A program made the position numbers and the translations under genes. From contig NZ_CAJODG010000003.1 of assembly GCF_905233635.1 (NCBI RefSeq), positions 12,599-76,598 of the forward strand: 64,000 bases of DNA, in the 5' to 3' direction. Within the stretch, counting starts at the first letter, position 1; the number at the start of each line of letters is the position of its first letter. Of the stretch, positions 8,470 to 17,430 are shown piece by piece. The notes below the pieces were generated by a model. The model searched no databases, was not told where the DNA came from, and saw nothing but the letters and a program-made list of their open reading frames with translations. This DNA is from Selenomonas sp. AE3005. Its GTDB lineage: Bacteria; Bacillota; Negativicutes; Selenomonadales; Selenomonadaceae.

Positions 8470-8781
8470 CTATTCGTCTCTCTTGGACAGCATCTTGCCT
8501 ATTTGGATTGCCTGCTCTGTCAACGTCTTCATTTCCTTCACCGTCAACATTGCCGTCTGCTCTTTAGGCTGCACACAGCCCCCATTAAAAACAACAGTTC
8601 GTTTATCAGACTCTATTATATTTTTTAACAATCTCGGTTCTTCCCAACTGAAATCATTCATTATTCTGTCGTATGCTTCGACTCCTGCACGGATCTCCTC
8701 TGGCGTATAGGTTGTTTTATCTCGACCTGAAAGTAAATCGTCAATCGCTTTTGACGATATGTCCGGGATTTTTCTTGGCAT
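8470..8781 (-). CDS. Hypothetical protein, 103 residues
   Basis: I do not recognise this protein. It is soluble and charged: an N-terminal half with DDLLSGRDKTTYTPEEIRAG, a central hydrophobic strand (RTVVFNGGCVQP) and a C-terminal helical part (LTVKEMKTLTEQAIQIGKML). Size and shape would fit an antitoxin or small regulator, but nothing in the sequence proves it and no toxin partner is next to it. The ATG has a GGGGAGAG site 8 bases upstream and a terminator follows, so it is likely a real monocistronic gene within the accessory segment. Confidence 0.6.
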   Translation of the reverse strand: MPRKIPDISSKAIDDLLSGRDKTTYTPEEIRAGVEAYDRIMNDFSWEEPRLLKNIIESDKRTVVFNGGCVQPKEQTAMLTVKEMKTLTEQAIQIGKMLSKRDE

Positions 8782-9233
8782 ACTCTATCTCTCCCCTACT
8801 CTAATCGACTTTTAGTCAGTACCATAGCCATACAAGACAACCATTTCGATTTATGCAGCCCGGCCTTAGATGCTGCAACCACTTCCAGCGGTAGTCCGGT
8901 TTCCGCTCCTGCCAGTAATGATGCTGGAGCTGAACAGGATGGTCTGCCTACATCCGATAAATCACATGGTATGACAGGAGGCCTCCCCAGATGCTCGATG
9001 CATAAAGCCCCGAACCTTAACGTCCAAAACGACTTCGGTTATCTGCCTCCATTTATGGTGAGCCGCAGCTCACACCTGAAACTCACCTTATGACGGAGGC
9101 GCACATCCGTCTACCATCGCCGCTAATGGTACGCTTAGAACGGTCGCTGGCAAATAAAACGACACCAACGCTGGGAGCGCCACATGCGTAAAGCAAGATT
9201 CATTCAAAATAGATATAACCACGTTTTCCATAT
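8782..9233. other. 452-base stretch without a supported gene
   Basis: One plus-strand frame is open from about 8780 to 9093 and is Ser/Ala/Asp-rich, but has no start codon with a ribosome binding site and resembles no family I know. The composition is more GC-rich than the neighbouring Sel1 gene. It may be a relic of an inserted element; no hairpin, repeat or RNA fold stands out. Confidence 0.35.
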
Positions 9234-11477
9234 TTAGTTGACTTCAGCTCTATACTCATCTACCAATCGATCATAAGTAATTGAAGCAGACAATGACACT
9301 AATGGATTCATTATGGGATTTATCGACATATTAATATGGTTTAATACCCAATTTGCACCTTCCTGCCGCAAAGACTTGTCTGTAATCTCCTTATGCGATA
9401 CCTTCAAACGTGCATAGGCACACCGCTTCACATATATACTATCGTTGCCATAACTTAACCAAAAATCATCAAAATTTGTATTCTCACGCGCATTTGTTTC
9501 ACTTTTTGTTCTACCTGCATCAATTTCGTTTAATTTTTCCACATACTTATCAACAATGTAATTGGCCAGATCAAAACTAAGCCTATGATCTGCATCCATT
9601 ACCTTTATAACAGTTTTCTCCTTCTCTGTTAACTTGTTCCACTTACTAGAAAAGTCATAGCGCCTATAGGGTGAACGTTTATGACTTGTCGTCCCCCATT
9701 TTATCAACTGCTTCTTTTCCAAATTATCTAATGGCATATATGATACATTATCGAGCACATCTATATCCACTTCTATGTTAGCTTGCCGAGCAATATTCAA
9801 CCTTTCCTGGACATTATCGGTATCCATCATTTTGTCAATAAGCCCATATTCCGTAGGCTTCTCGTTAAGATAGGCATAAACATATTCATCTGTTGTTGCA
9901 GGTATCAGCCTATATAAAATATTACGTTTCCTTCTAACATCATCTGTTGCAAAGAACTGTTCTATAAGCTGAATTTCCTCTTCTGTCGCATCATGATATA
10001 TTAAACTATCCTCAGGATACAATTTCAATGCATCATATTCTTTAGGTCCTATTTTCATACAATCAATTTCAGCCTTTTCACATTCAGCCTTAGCACTTTC
10101 AACCCCATCCCTTGCTGCGATAATAACAAAGTTCACCAACCCATCTTTGTCCCCTTTAGACAGCAATAAGGAATGCAGATTATCATAAGCAGTCTCATAT
10201 CCATCTGTATAAGCGCATCTAAACCAATATTCAGCTCGTTCAAAATTCATAGGCAGAAGAATTCCACGATGATAAAAAACGCCCAATGCATTCTCAGCCA
10301 CCGCTCTCCCTTCAAAAGCAGCATTTATTATTGCCCTTGCTTTTGGAATACGTTTCAGTAGCATATCTTTTTCATTTTCATCTTTGGTATCTTCATATAT
10401 TGAATCTTGAACATACTCCATAATTTCTGCTAGTTCCTTAAGGCCAGTATCAGAAAAATCATCCCTACGGAATTCATCATCAAGTGCTGAAATTTTTTCA
10501 TCCCTATCCGGGAACAGTTCTTTCGTTAATTTTTTTATCTTATCTGCCAATACTTCTTTTTCATTTTTTTGCATAAACATATCATCTAATAGATATGCTT
10601 TCCGATAATACCGAAGAGCTCTTTTTTTATCCTTAATTTTATTCTCTAGTATATCTGCAATTATCTTACACACACTTTCTCTAGGAGTAAGAATTCCATA
10701 TAGAGCCTTATCATACCACCTAACTGCTTCTTCATAATCTACGGGAATCCCTTTTTCTTCATCTCCTTTTTCATACGCCTCAGCCAGTTCTATCTGCTCT
10801 GTTCCAAAGCCATCTACAGCAGTCTCAATCATTTCTTCTAGCGTTCTGCTTTTCTTCTTTTCTCGTTCCGACATTTGTTCTTTAACCATATCGATTATAC
10901 GTGAAGCATCTTCCCAATCATCGTCTTGGGCCTTACGCAGCCAAAACAATGCAAGGTCATCACTCCTCATATGTATTGATATATCTATGTCATTATCATT
11001 CAAATCATCTACGGTCAATCCATATCCACAGAAATATGACCACCCAAGTTTCCCCTCGCCTTCAGGATAGCCAAGGAGAGCTGAGCGCTGATACAAATAA
11101 TTTGCAAACAAAACCTCGCCTTTAGTATCATACAAATTACCAAGCAAACTATACAATTCCGCATTTTCTTGTGTATCATCAAAAGAGAAAGCAGAAACAT
11201 CTTCATTATTCATCAATGCATTTTCAAATTCGATGACCTTTTTGTTCATGCTCATTCTTTTCTCTTTTGAGATCTTGGGCTTCCAATTTTTCTTGTAATA
11301 ATCAATTGCACGTTTCACAGTATCTAAATCATACTGCTTATACGCCATTGAAACGAATTCAACTACATCCTCTTCATTAGCGTACTTACCATCAATAATC
11401 CATCCTAATTTCTGGTCATATTGAGTCTGTGCCCATTTCATTGTCAAAGCCAACTTGCTATCTGCTCGAAGTTCCAT
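9234..11477 (-). CDS. Large Sel1/TPR-like repeat protein
   Basis: About 747 residues, soluble, acidic and AT-rich in codon use, unlike the flanking housekeeping genes. Sel1-like helical repeats are visible, for example ALLGYPEGEGKLGWSYFCGYG, IELAEAYEKGD...YEEAVRWYDKAL, YRKAYLLDD and ENALGVFYHRG...FERAEYWFRCAY. Such repeats scaffold protein interactions. Of the possible starts, ATG 11477 has GGAGG 9 bases upstream; this places its start 20 bases inside the end of the ankyrin gene, so the two are translationally coupled. The C-terminal 250 residues have no repeat I recognise and could be an effector or partner domain. Function unknown. Confidence 0.75.
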   Translation of the reverse strand: MELRADSKLALTMKWAQTQYDQKLGWIIDGKYANEEDVVEFVSMAYKQYDLDTVKRAIDYYKKNWKPKISKEKRMSMNKKVIEFENALMNNEDVSAFSFDDTQENAELYSLLGNLYDTKGEVLFANYLYQRSALLGYPEGEGKLGWSYFCGYGLTVDDLNDNDIDISIHMRSDDLALFWLRKAQDDDWEDASRIIDMVKEQMSEREKKKSRTLEEMIETAVDGFGTEQIELAEAYEKGDEEKGIPVDYEEAVRWYDKALYGILTPRESVCKIIADILENKIKDKKRALRYYRKAYLLDDMFMQKNEKEVLADKIKKLTKELFPDRDEKISALDDEFRRDDFSDTGLKELAEIMEYVQDSIYEDTKDENEKDMLLKRIPKARAIINAAFEGRAVAENALGVFYHRGILLPMNFERAEYWFRCAYTDGYETAYDNLHSLLLSKGDKDGLVNFVIIAARDGVESAKAECEKAEIDCMKIGPKEYDALKLYPEDSLIYHDATEEEIQLIEQFFATDDVRRKRNILYRLIPATTDEYVYAYLNEKPTEYGLIDKMMDTDNVQERLNIARQANIEVDIDVLDNVSYMPLDNLEKKQLIKWGTTSHKRSPYRRYDFSSKWNKLTEKEKTVIKVMDADHRLSFDLANYIVDKYVEKLNEIDAGRTKSETNARENTNFDDFWLSYGNDSIYVKRCAYARLKVSHKEITDKSLRQEGANWVLNHINMSINPIMNPLVSLSASITYDRLVDEYRAEVN

Positions 11478-12684
11478 AACCATCAACCTCCATCTTTCCG
11501 GTTTCCGGGTTAAATCCATCAATATACATCTGGGCACCATGTGCCAATAAGAGCTTCTCCTGGGCTTCACTATACTCCTCACCATAAACAGAAATCGAAT
11601 CAGACACCATGCTTAAAACCGATGATTTTATGAACCATTCATCACGCATAATACACATTTCCTCATAATCTGTATTATAATTCGGATTTGCCCCTCTACT
11701 AAGCAAAAACTCCATAACGCTTGCATCACATATATATTCAGATTCGCATAGTGGTGAACACAGGCACCCAAATCCATATGAATTTATATCTGCTCCTTGA
11801 CTAATTAAATAATCAATGCATTCTTTCATTTTAGATATCCTTGCCTTGAGTTCTGATGGTCCCCAAACATCAAGTTCATCTAAACAAAAGTCCTGTATTG
11901 CTTCCACACATTTATAAATAGGTGATTCTCCGTCTTTATTTAAAGCGAATATATTAGCACCATCTTGAAGAGCCGATTTTATCGCCCCGATGTCCAAATG
12001 CTCACAAGCTTTAAATAACGAATCATCCTTAACATCATGTCGATTGATTTCTTGACCGTGCAGCAGTTCCATATCCGACAATGACAGTGTAACAAAATAG
12101 TCCTCTATTTCCTCCCAATCATACAAAACATTCTTTTGTTTGTATTTCCCAGCATCTAATAAATCTCCATCTCTATATATTTCATGTACATTTTCAGTAT
12201 CTATTATGATATTAACAGTAGGTGACACTTCATTCGACAAAGAAATCGTAGTAAAATATTCATTTTTCACTTTGTAGCCAGTAGAAAAAAAGGGACCTTC
12301 CGACACTCTTACCACACCGGATGAACAAAACGTCTTAAGCATTTCATAAAAGGCTGCAATCTGATCATTTGTTGATTCATGGACATATGATAACTTATTA
12401 AACGACTCATTTCTTGGGACCCATTTCATCCAAAACGGTGCAGAACATCTTTCCTTAAATGCACATACAGTCATCAATAATAGTTGAATAGCATAGTATA
12501 ACTTTAGAGATATAATTTCATTCGTCACGCTTATCTTATAGGGCAAATTATCGTGCTTCAATCCGGAAATACTGATTATTTCTCTTGGTCGGCTTATCGC
12601 CACAGGAAAATATCCACAATTATAAGTCCGTATATCTGCATTCCTCAAGCAATCCTTTATTGTATAAAGGTCAGAAATATTCAT
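11458..12684 (-). CDS. Ankyrin-repeat protein
   Basis: A 408-residue protein. The first 210 residues form a domain I do not recognise; from about 218 to 350 come ankyrin-type repeats: ACEHLDIGAIKSALQDGANI, DGESPIYKCVEAI, CIDYLISQGADINSYG, VMEFLLSRGANPNYN, and LLAHGAQMYIDG near the end. Ankyrin repeats mediate protein binding. The ATG is preceded by GAGAAGG at 10 bases. Its 3' end overlaps the Sel1 gene, making a repeat-protein pair that likely acts as one unit. AT-rich composition and position within the disrupted restriction locus suggest horizontal acquisition. Confidence 0.75.
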   Translation of the reverse strand: MNISDLYTIKDCLRNADIRTYNCGYFPVAISRPREIISISGLKHDNLPYKISVTNEIISLKLYYAIQLLLMTVCAFKERCSAPFWMKWVPRNESFNKLSYVHESTNDQIAAFYEMLKTFCSSGVVRVSEGPFFSTGYKVKNEYFTTISLSNEVSPTVNIIIDTENVHEIYRDGDLLDAGKYKQKNVLYDWEEIEDYFVTLSLSDMELLHGQEINRHDVKDDSLFKACEHLDIGAIKSALQDGANIFALNKDGESPIYKCVEAIQDFCLDELDVWGPSELKARISKMKECIDYLISQGADINSYGFGCLCSPLCESEYICDASVMEFLLSRGANPNYNTDYEEMCIMRDEWFIKSSVLSMVSDSISVYGEEYSEAQEKLLLAHGAQMYIDGFNPETGKMEVDGYGTSSR

Positions 12685-12756
12685 TTTGCGAAACCTTCTC
12701 TCTACGATACCACTGCCAAATCTCCATTACACGCTCTTAATACCATCACTACATGC

Positions 12757-13236
12757 TCAAATTTTATACAAATTTGATGCGACTTCCCTATCTAAAATGT
12801 TGACTATATCCAACATAGTAACATCACGGTTGAATAATCCTAAATCTGGCTCTGTTATATCGGCAAAAGAACCATTCTTTGGCATTACCATTTTGACATC
12901 AACACTACTGATAGCATATGATATTTCATCTTTATGGTAAAAGTTCCCATTCAACAGAGGGGCTATAAACTCCCAACTCACAGCATCACTTGCTAAAATA
13001 GTTGCTTCTAAAGGGGTATATACAACGCCTAACCATTCCTCAAAACATTCACCTTTCAATAATTTTTCATCTATAGAAGGCGTCAACCCCACCGTTTTAC
13101 CTTCTTTATGCATCTCCCAGTGAAAATAGATACTATGCCATTTCTTGACTTTTTTAGTCAAAAAATCTATGTTGCCAGAAGTTTGCAACAATTCTTCTTG
13201 TGTCCAGGCCTTCGCATCCTGTTCCAAATCAATCAT
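12757..13236 (-). CDS. Hypothetical protein of the repeat-protein cluster
   Basis: About 159 residues, soluble, no recognised domain. It contains KKWHSIYFHWEMHKEG and SWEFIAPLLNGNFYHKDEISYAISS, suggesting a compact alpha/beta fold of the type seen in small immunity or accessory proteins, but that is only a guess. Two ATGs are in frame (13242 and 13236); the AGGAG site lies 9 bases before the second, which I take as the start. It is 72 bases upstream of the ankyrin gene on the same strand and probably in its operon. Confidence 0.6.
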   Translation of the reverse strand: MIDLEQDAKAWTQEELLQTSGNIDFLTKKVKKWHSIYFHWEMHKEGKTVGLTPSIDEKLLKGECFEEWLGVVYTPLEATILASDAVSWEFIAPLLNGNFYHKDEISYAISSVDVKMVMPKNGSFADITEPDLGLFNRDVTMLDIVNILDREVASNLYKI

Positions 13237-13332
13237 GACCATATTCTCCTATACCAGATTTTGCATCGGTAGTGTTCTACCCATAGGATATCAAAAAAAC
13301 ATTCACTTTTGGTCGCTCAGCAAGCGACATTT

Positions 13333-13857
13333 TTAATTTCTTCTTTCTCCTAAAGTCGGAAAACCATAACACACAAGAACTTCATTGATTAATTGCACAT
13401 CATAATTTTTATGTTCTATGAAATAATTGATTATAACATCTTCTTTGTTACCACCAGACAATGCATATCCGGCCCGTTTTAACAAATCCTCAAATTCTGC
13501 CTCACTAAGTTCTAATGCCAATCCTAACGCTATTGCCGTTCCCTTGCTAGGTTTATATGACTTCTCATTTCTAATTTTTGAAAACAACCGCCTATCAAGG
13601 TTGGCTTTCTTATACACTTCTACATCTGACATCCCCTTATTATTAATCAGCTTCCACAAACGCTGTGTAAAAGTATCCTCTAAGTGAGCAAAGATGAAAT
13701 CAAACCTTTTTTTCATCCGCTGAGACCATGGTTCTTCAATACGACCTATGGAAAATTTTACATCTTCTAGCTGCTTGCGCCTCTCTATTCTCCTCTCCGA
13801 ATACCAGTAGTACTCTTCTATATATTCATCGATCTGTTCCAACAGGGACTGTTCCAT
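13333..13857 (-). CDS. XRE-like helix-turn-helix regulator
   Basis: A 174-residue protein. The C-terminal two thirds carry a lambda-repressor-like HTH: FTQRLWKLINNKGMSDVEVY, then ANLDRRLFSKIRNEKSYKPS as recognition region, AIALGLALELSEAEFEDLLKRAGYALS and a further helical domain ending YGFPTLGE. This architecture is common in Firmicutes accessory and stress-resistance loci. Start at ATG 13857 with GGGGAG 8 bases upstream; an earlier ATG overlaps that site. It is the first gene of the co-directional block 13857-9234 and could regulate it. Confidence 0.75.
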   Translation of the reverse strand: MEQSLLEQIDEYIEEYYWYSERRIERRKQLEDVKFSIGRIEEPWSQRMKKRFDFIFAHLEDTFTQRLWKLINNKGMSDVEVYKKANLDRRLFSKIRNEKSYKPSKGTAIALGLALELSEAEFEDLLKRAGYALSGGNKEDVIINYFIEHKNYDVQLINEVLVCYGFPTLGERRN

Positions 13858-14238
13858 ATCATCATCTCCCCATATCAAAATTCACTACTTGCTGACGAAT
13901 TCGCTAACCAAACACCTAAATCCTGCCTTTGCATCTGTACCTATCGTCTATGTATTTGACCCAATCATCAGGTTTCAGTTCTTCTATTCCTTAGACAATC
14001 TTGCCAAAATTAAGTGTTTTTAAGACCTTTGCAAGTCTGGCTCCTGTAAAATTGAACGTTTGGCTCTATCTTTGAACGATTGCCCCTATTATTGAACGAT
14101 TGCATAGGGCTTTCGTTCAATAATAGAAAAAGCCCGTGGGCTACCAACGGGTTTCAGTTTCAAAATATGCTGCATAATAAGGCAAAATCTCACGCCAAAA
14201 ATCAGCGTGATGCCTACATGCCTTGATTTTATACGGTT
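13858..14238. repeat. Decayed region with iterated TTGAACG repeats
   Basis: Three direct copies of TTGAACG(A/T)TTG occur at about 14053, 14074 and 14094, with an inverted CGTTCAATA at about 14114. A hairpin AAGCCCGT...ACGGGTTT follows at about 14131. Tandem TTGAACG-type repeats resemble the ends of IS21-like elements, but no transposase gene is present. On the minus strand at about 13930-14045 a short frame (LKPDDWVKYIDDRYR) interrupted by a stop looks like a coding relic of unknown origin. Confidence 0.5.
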
Positions 14239-14472
14239 TCATGCGGCTACCGATTGTATCAATCTCGCAGTCAGTATGTCGATATAGATACACTTCACCC
14301 GTCCTTCATACTCCGGCAGGAGCGATTTCAACGCCAACAGATTATCCCCATGAATAATCTTGTTACTGCTGTTCTCCCCACCAAAGCTATACTTCCTATC
14401 AAGCACATGAAAAGGCACATCCAAATGATGATTGATAACCTTGTCTTTCCCTATCCACTGTAAAACTGGCAT
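14239..14472 (-). pseudogene. N-terminal remnant of type III DNA methyltransferase (Mod)
   Basis: The first 65 or so residues (WIGKDKVINHHLDVPFHVL, NKIIHGDNLLALKSLLPEYEG, CIYID) match the start of type III Mod adenine methylases. At the point where the DPPY catalytic motif should follow, the reading departs into IDILTARLIQSVAA and stops, so the catalytic and target-recognition regions are gone. The codirectional Res C-terminus survives 6.4 kb downstream. Together they outline a former mod-res operon whose middle was lost or replaced. Confidence 0.8.
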
Positions 14473-14525
14473 AAGCCCTCCATCACTGTTTCAAATGCTT
14501 ACAAATAAGATAAGCAGTTCACAAA

Positions 14526-14554
14526 AAAACGCATGGCATAGCACCATGCGCCAT
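14526..14554 (-). terminator. Terminator of the Rpn-like gene
   Basis: CGCATGG (14530-14536) pairs with CCATGCG (14544-14550), followed on the minus strand by seven Ts. Confidence 0.85.
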
Positions 14555-14560
14555 CTATCA

Positions 14561-15511
14561 TCAGTTCTTATCCTTCTTGACTACCTTCATAATCTTTTCT
14601 TCTGTCCACTTTGTAACATCCTTGATGAACTCAATATCCATGCCCTTTTCCCAAAGATTATTTATTATTTCAATAGTCTTGTTTTCCGCACCACGCTCAT
14701 AAATGCCTTCACTTAAATTGCACATCGTTCTCAGCTCCTCTTCCATCTCAGCCGTAACTTCAATATCGAACTTCTTCTTGAGGATTTTGCTCTTCTCTTC
14801 TGCTGATTTATTGGTTTCTTGGAATATGACCTGCAACATGGACAGCATCCGATTCCGCACAGGCCCCGGTGCCAGATATACCATCACAATATTGAGCAAG
14901 TCATAATTTTCATTTGGTTCTTTGTATTTCCCAACCAGATGGTGTTCTGTCATCCGATAGTGATTGATGATGCTCTTGTCCGTGGGAGATTCCATGCATA
15001 TCCAAATGGTGTAGACCTTCTTGACTTCGCTATAATCTGAACCGCTGAATTCTGTTTCCTTCTGCGCAGATATCAGCCTGCTTCCGTAGAACACAGCCCT
15101 TTTCATCAGAATGTACTTCAATGTAGACTCTGAGAATGTCTTCTGTGCCTCAAAATTTATGATAAGCCGTATGCGTTCTCCAGTTTCCGGTGTAACCGCA
15201 TGGAATATAACATCAAAAGTGTTCCAGCCTTCACCGGGAAAACCTATTTCATTGCGCATCCCTTTTATCTTCTTGGGTCTTGCCACAGTGTTTGTCTTGC
15301 CCGGATTCACCGGCACGGAGCCGACTTGAATATCACCTTCGATATAGTTCTCGGCTATATCTTTCAGACTGGCATTTTTAAATTCCGGCACCACACCTTT
15401 AAGCAGGTATGCCGCAACAGGTTTCTCTGACAGAATATTCTTGGCAGCCTGATCATATTGCGGATTTTTGAACCCCATCAGTTCTTCTGCTGGAATTTGG
15501 TTACCTTGCAT
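14561..15511 (-). CDS. Rpn-type PD-(D/E)xK nuclease / transposase_31-like protein
   Basis: A 316-residue protein of the Rpn/YhgA-like family (recombination-promoting nucleases, often labelled PD-(D/E)xK nuclease family transposase). The nuclease core is visible as FDVIFHAVTP...RLIINFEAQK, giving Asp and the E-x-Q/K pair, followed by KRAVFYGSRLISAQ. The C-terminus has helices typical of the family (MCNLSEGIYERGAENKTIE...). Start ATG 15511 with AAGGAG 9 bases upstream; an adjoining TTG is possible. Members often expand in number within a genome and may move DNA or act in defence. It is intact and has its own terminator. Confidence 0.8.
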   Translation of the reverse strand: MQGNQIPAEELMGFKNPQYDQAAKNILSEKPVAAYLLKGVVPEFKNASLKDIAENYIEGDIQVGSVPVNPGKTNTVARPKKIKGMRNEIGFPGEGWNTFDVIFHAVTPETGERIRLIINFEAQKTFSESTLKYILMKRAVFYGSRLISAQKETEFSGSDYSEVKKVYTIWICMESPTDKSIINHYRMTEHHLVGKYKEPNENYDLLNIVMVYLAPGPVRNRMLSMLQVIFQETNKSAEEKSKILKKKFDIEVTAEMEEELRTMCNLSEGIYERGAENKTIEIINNLWEKGMDIEFIKDVTKWTEEKIMKVVKKDKN

Positions 15512-15586
15512 CAATCGCGACTCCTTCCTCTTGCTTGAATTATACCATAAATCCGTAGCTTCATAAAGTCCTAACAGTCCTGCTCC

Positions 15587-17380
15587 TTAGTTATCCGCAC
15601 CAATCTCCAGCTCAATCAGCTGGCAAACCGGCTCGTCTGCGGTATAGTCAAACAGCATGGCCGTCTGTTGACCTGTCAATTTTTGACCTGTCAGATTTTG
15701 ACTGGTCAATGTCATATCATAGGCAAAGACCTCGATATGGTATTTCTTATTGACGTCCCGCCAGTTGGTGAATACGTAATCCGGCAGGTAAGCACGCACA
15801 CGGCTTGGCGCGCCCTTCCAGAAGTCGGCAGTAATATCCTGATACTGCTGGCGGTTCCAGTTGAGATTCTCGGGACGGATTTTGCCACCGTCGGAGAGCA
15901 GTGCATCATAGCGCAACAGATTATCCAACAAATCCGCAGGCAAATCATAAACCGCCAGTGCAAAATCGCGCATATAGCCATAGAGATTTTTTGTGCTATG
16001 GCCGATTTTATGAAAGCCCTTTGCCTCCCACCAGTCGGTAAACTTCTGCCAAAAGGCAAACGCATCCCCCTGCTCACATTCCCGCAGCAGATAGTTGGCC
16101 GTCCGGCGGCAGCGCCCGGCGTTGTAATATAGTTCAAAGACCTGTTCAAAGCTGTGGAACCAGCGTATTTCCCCATAGCTTAAGGCATCATTTTGCAGTA
16201 CTTCATAGGGCGCCATGGGCATATACTGATAGTGATAAGCAGCCACCAACTCCATCATCGCCGCCCCTTTAAGGAATTTCAAAAAGCCCAGCTGCAGCAT
16301 ATCCGTCTGCAAAGCATAGACATCATTAAAGGACTTATGGAAGGATTCCATGCCCTCGCCTGGCAGCCCGATAATCAGGTCCACATGCAGGTGTATATTG
16401 TGAAAGCCCATAATCTTTTGGATATGGTCGGCAATATCCTGCCAGTGGTTGACGCGGGACACGGCCTTCAGCGTCGCCGGATTAGTGGACTGAATGCCGA
16501 TTTCCAGCTGGACACGCCCCTTGGGCATTTGTGACAGTACCGCCATGACTTCCTCGTCCAGATAGTCTATAGCCACTTCAAAATGAAAGTTAGTGCGGCA
16601 AGTTGGCGGCAGTGCCAACAGGTACTTTAGGATGGGCAGAAAATGGGATTTTTTCGCATTAAAGGTTCTATCAACAAATTTTACCTGACGCACATCCTGC
16701 GCCACAAAAAAATCCAGCTCACGGAAGACACGTTCCAAGGGCAGGAACCGTACCCCGGCGGTAGCGCAGGAAAGGCAATAGGCACAGGAAAAAGGACAGC
16801 CGCGGCTGGTCTCATAGTAAAGAATCCTGTCTTTTATGGCCGCCATCTCTGCCTTGGAATAAGGAAACGGTACCTGCGTCAAATCTGTCACCGTCACTGC
16901 CTGCCCCTCGCAGATTTGACCGTCCCTATTATGCCATGCAATCCCGGGAATGTCTGACTTGTCAAGCTGTCCATTGACCTTTGACTTGTCAAAATCTGCC
17001 GCTTGCAACAGTTTTACCAACCGGGGCAGAGCCTCTTCGCCCTCTCCACGGCACACATAATCCACCATGGGATATTCCTGCATGAAGCTGCCCACCTCAT
17101 AGGATACCTCCGGCCCGCCACAGATAAGCACGGTATCCGGCAACGCCGCAGGCAGAAGTTTCAGCAGCTTCTTTACCAGTTCAATATTCCAAATGTAACA
17201 GGAAATCCCCAGCACCTTGGGATTGGCGCAGTAAATCTCCCCCAGCATATCCAGCAGTTGATGATTGATAGTCAGCTCTAAAATTTCACTGCCTGCCACC
17301 GCCTGACGCAGATAGCGCACTGCCAGCGAGGTATGGGAGTACTTGGCATTTATGCCCAGCCACAAAATTTTATCCTTCAC
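15587..17380 (-). CDS. B12-binding-domain radical SAM protein (DUF4080 type)
   Basis: A 597-residue enzyme: an N-terminal cobalamin-binding-like Rossmann domain (about 1-135, ILWLGINAKYSHTSLAVRYL), radical SAM core with ETSRGCPFSCAYCLS (about 190-204), an Elp3-like barrel (VQLEIGIQSTN, HVDLIIGLPGEG) and a C-terminal DUF4080-type region. Substrate unknown. Start is GTG 17380 with a weak site. Two stretches (around residues 134-149 and the LTSQNLTGQKLTGQQ tail) are encoded by TGACCTGTCA/TGACTTGTCA-type repeats and look like in-frame repeat insertions. Confidence 0.85.
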   Translation of the reverse strand: MKDKILWLGINAKYSHTSLAVRYLRQAVAGSEILELTINHQLLDMLGEIYCANPKVLGISCYIWNIELVKKLLKLLPAALPDTVLICGGPEVSYEVGSFMQEYPMVDYVCRGEGEEALPRLVKLLQAADFDKSKVNGQLDKSDIPGIAWHNRDGQICEGQAVTVTDLTQVPFPYSKAEMAAIKDRILYYETSRGCPFSCAYCLSCATAGVRFLPLERVFRELDFFVAQDVRQVKFVDRTFNAKKSHFLPILKYLLALPPTCRTNFHFEVAIDYLDEEVMAVLSQMPKGRVQLEIGIQSTNPATLKAVSRVNHWQDIADHIQKIMGFHNIHLHVDLIIGLPGEGMESFHKSFNDVYALQTDMLQLGFLKFLKGAAMMELVAAYHYQYMPMAPYEVLQNDALSYGEIRWFHSFEQVFELYYNAGRCRRTANYLLRECEQGDAFAFWQKFTDWWEAKGFHKIGHSTKNLYGYMRDFALAVYDLPADLLDNLLRYDALLSDGGKIRPENLNWNRQQYQDITADFWKGAPSRVRAYLPDYVFTNWRDVNKKYHIEVFAYDMTLTSQNLTGQKLTGQQTAMLFDYTADEPVCQLIELEIGADN

Positions 17381-17401
17381 GTCTTGCCTGTCCCTCTCTA
17401 T

Positions 17402-17427
17402 AAAAAAAGGGGCTTTGCAGCCCCTTG
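17402..17427 (-). terminator. Terminator of pepD
   Basis: GGGGCT (17409-17414) and AGCCCC (17419-17424) form a stem followed on the minus strand by seven Ts. Confidence 0.85.
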
Positions 17428-17430
17428 GTC

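Noticed and set aside
8780..9093. Open plus-strand frame rich in Ser/Ala/Asp
   Set aside because: No start codon with a ribosome binding site; no family similarity recognised.
9234..11585. Longer start for the Sel1 protein at 11585
   Set aside because: It would overlap the ankyrin gene by over 120 bases; ATG 11477 has GGAGG at good spacing.
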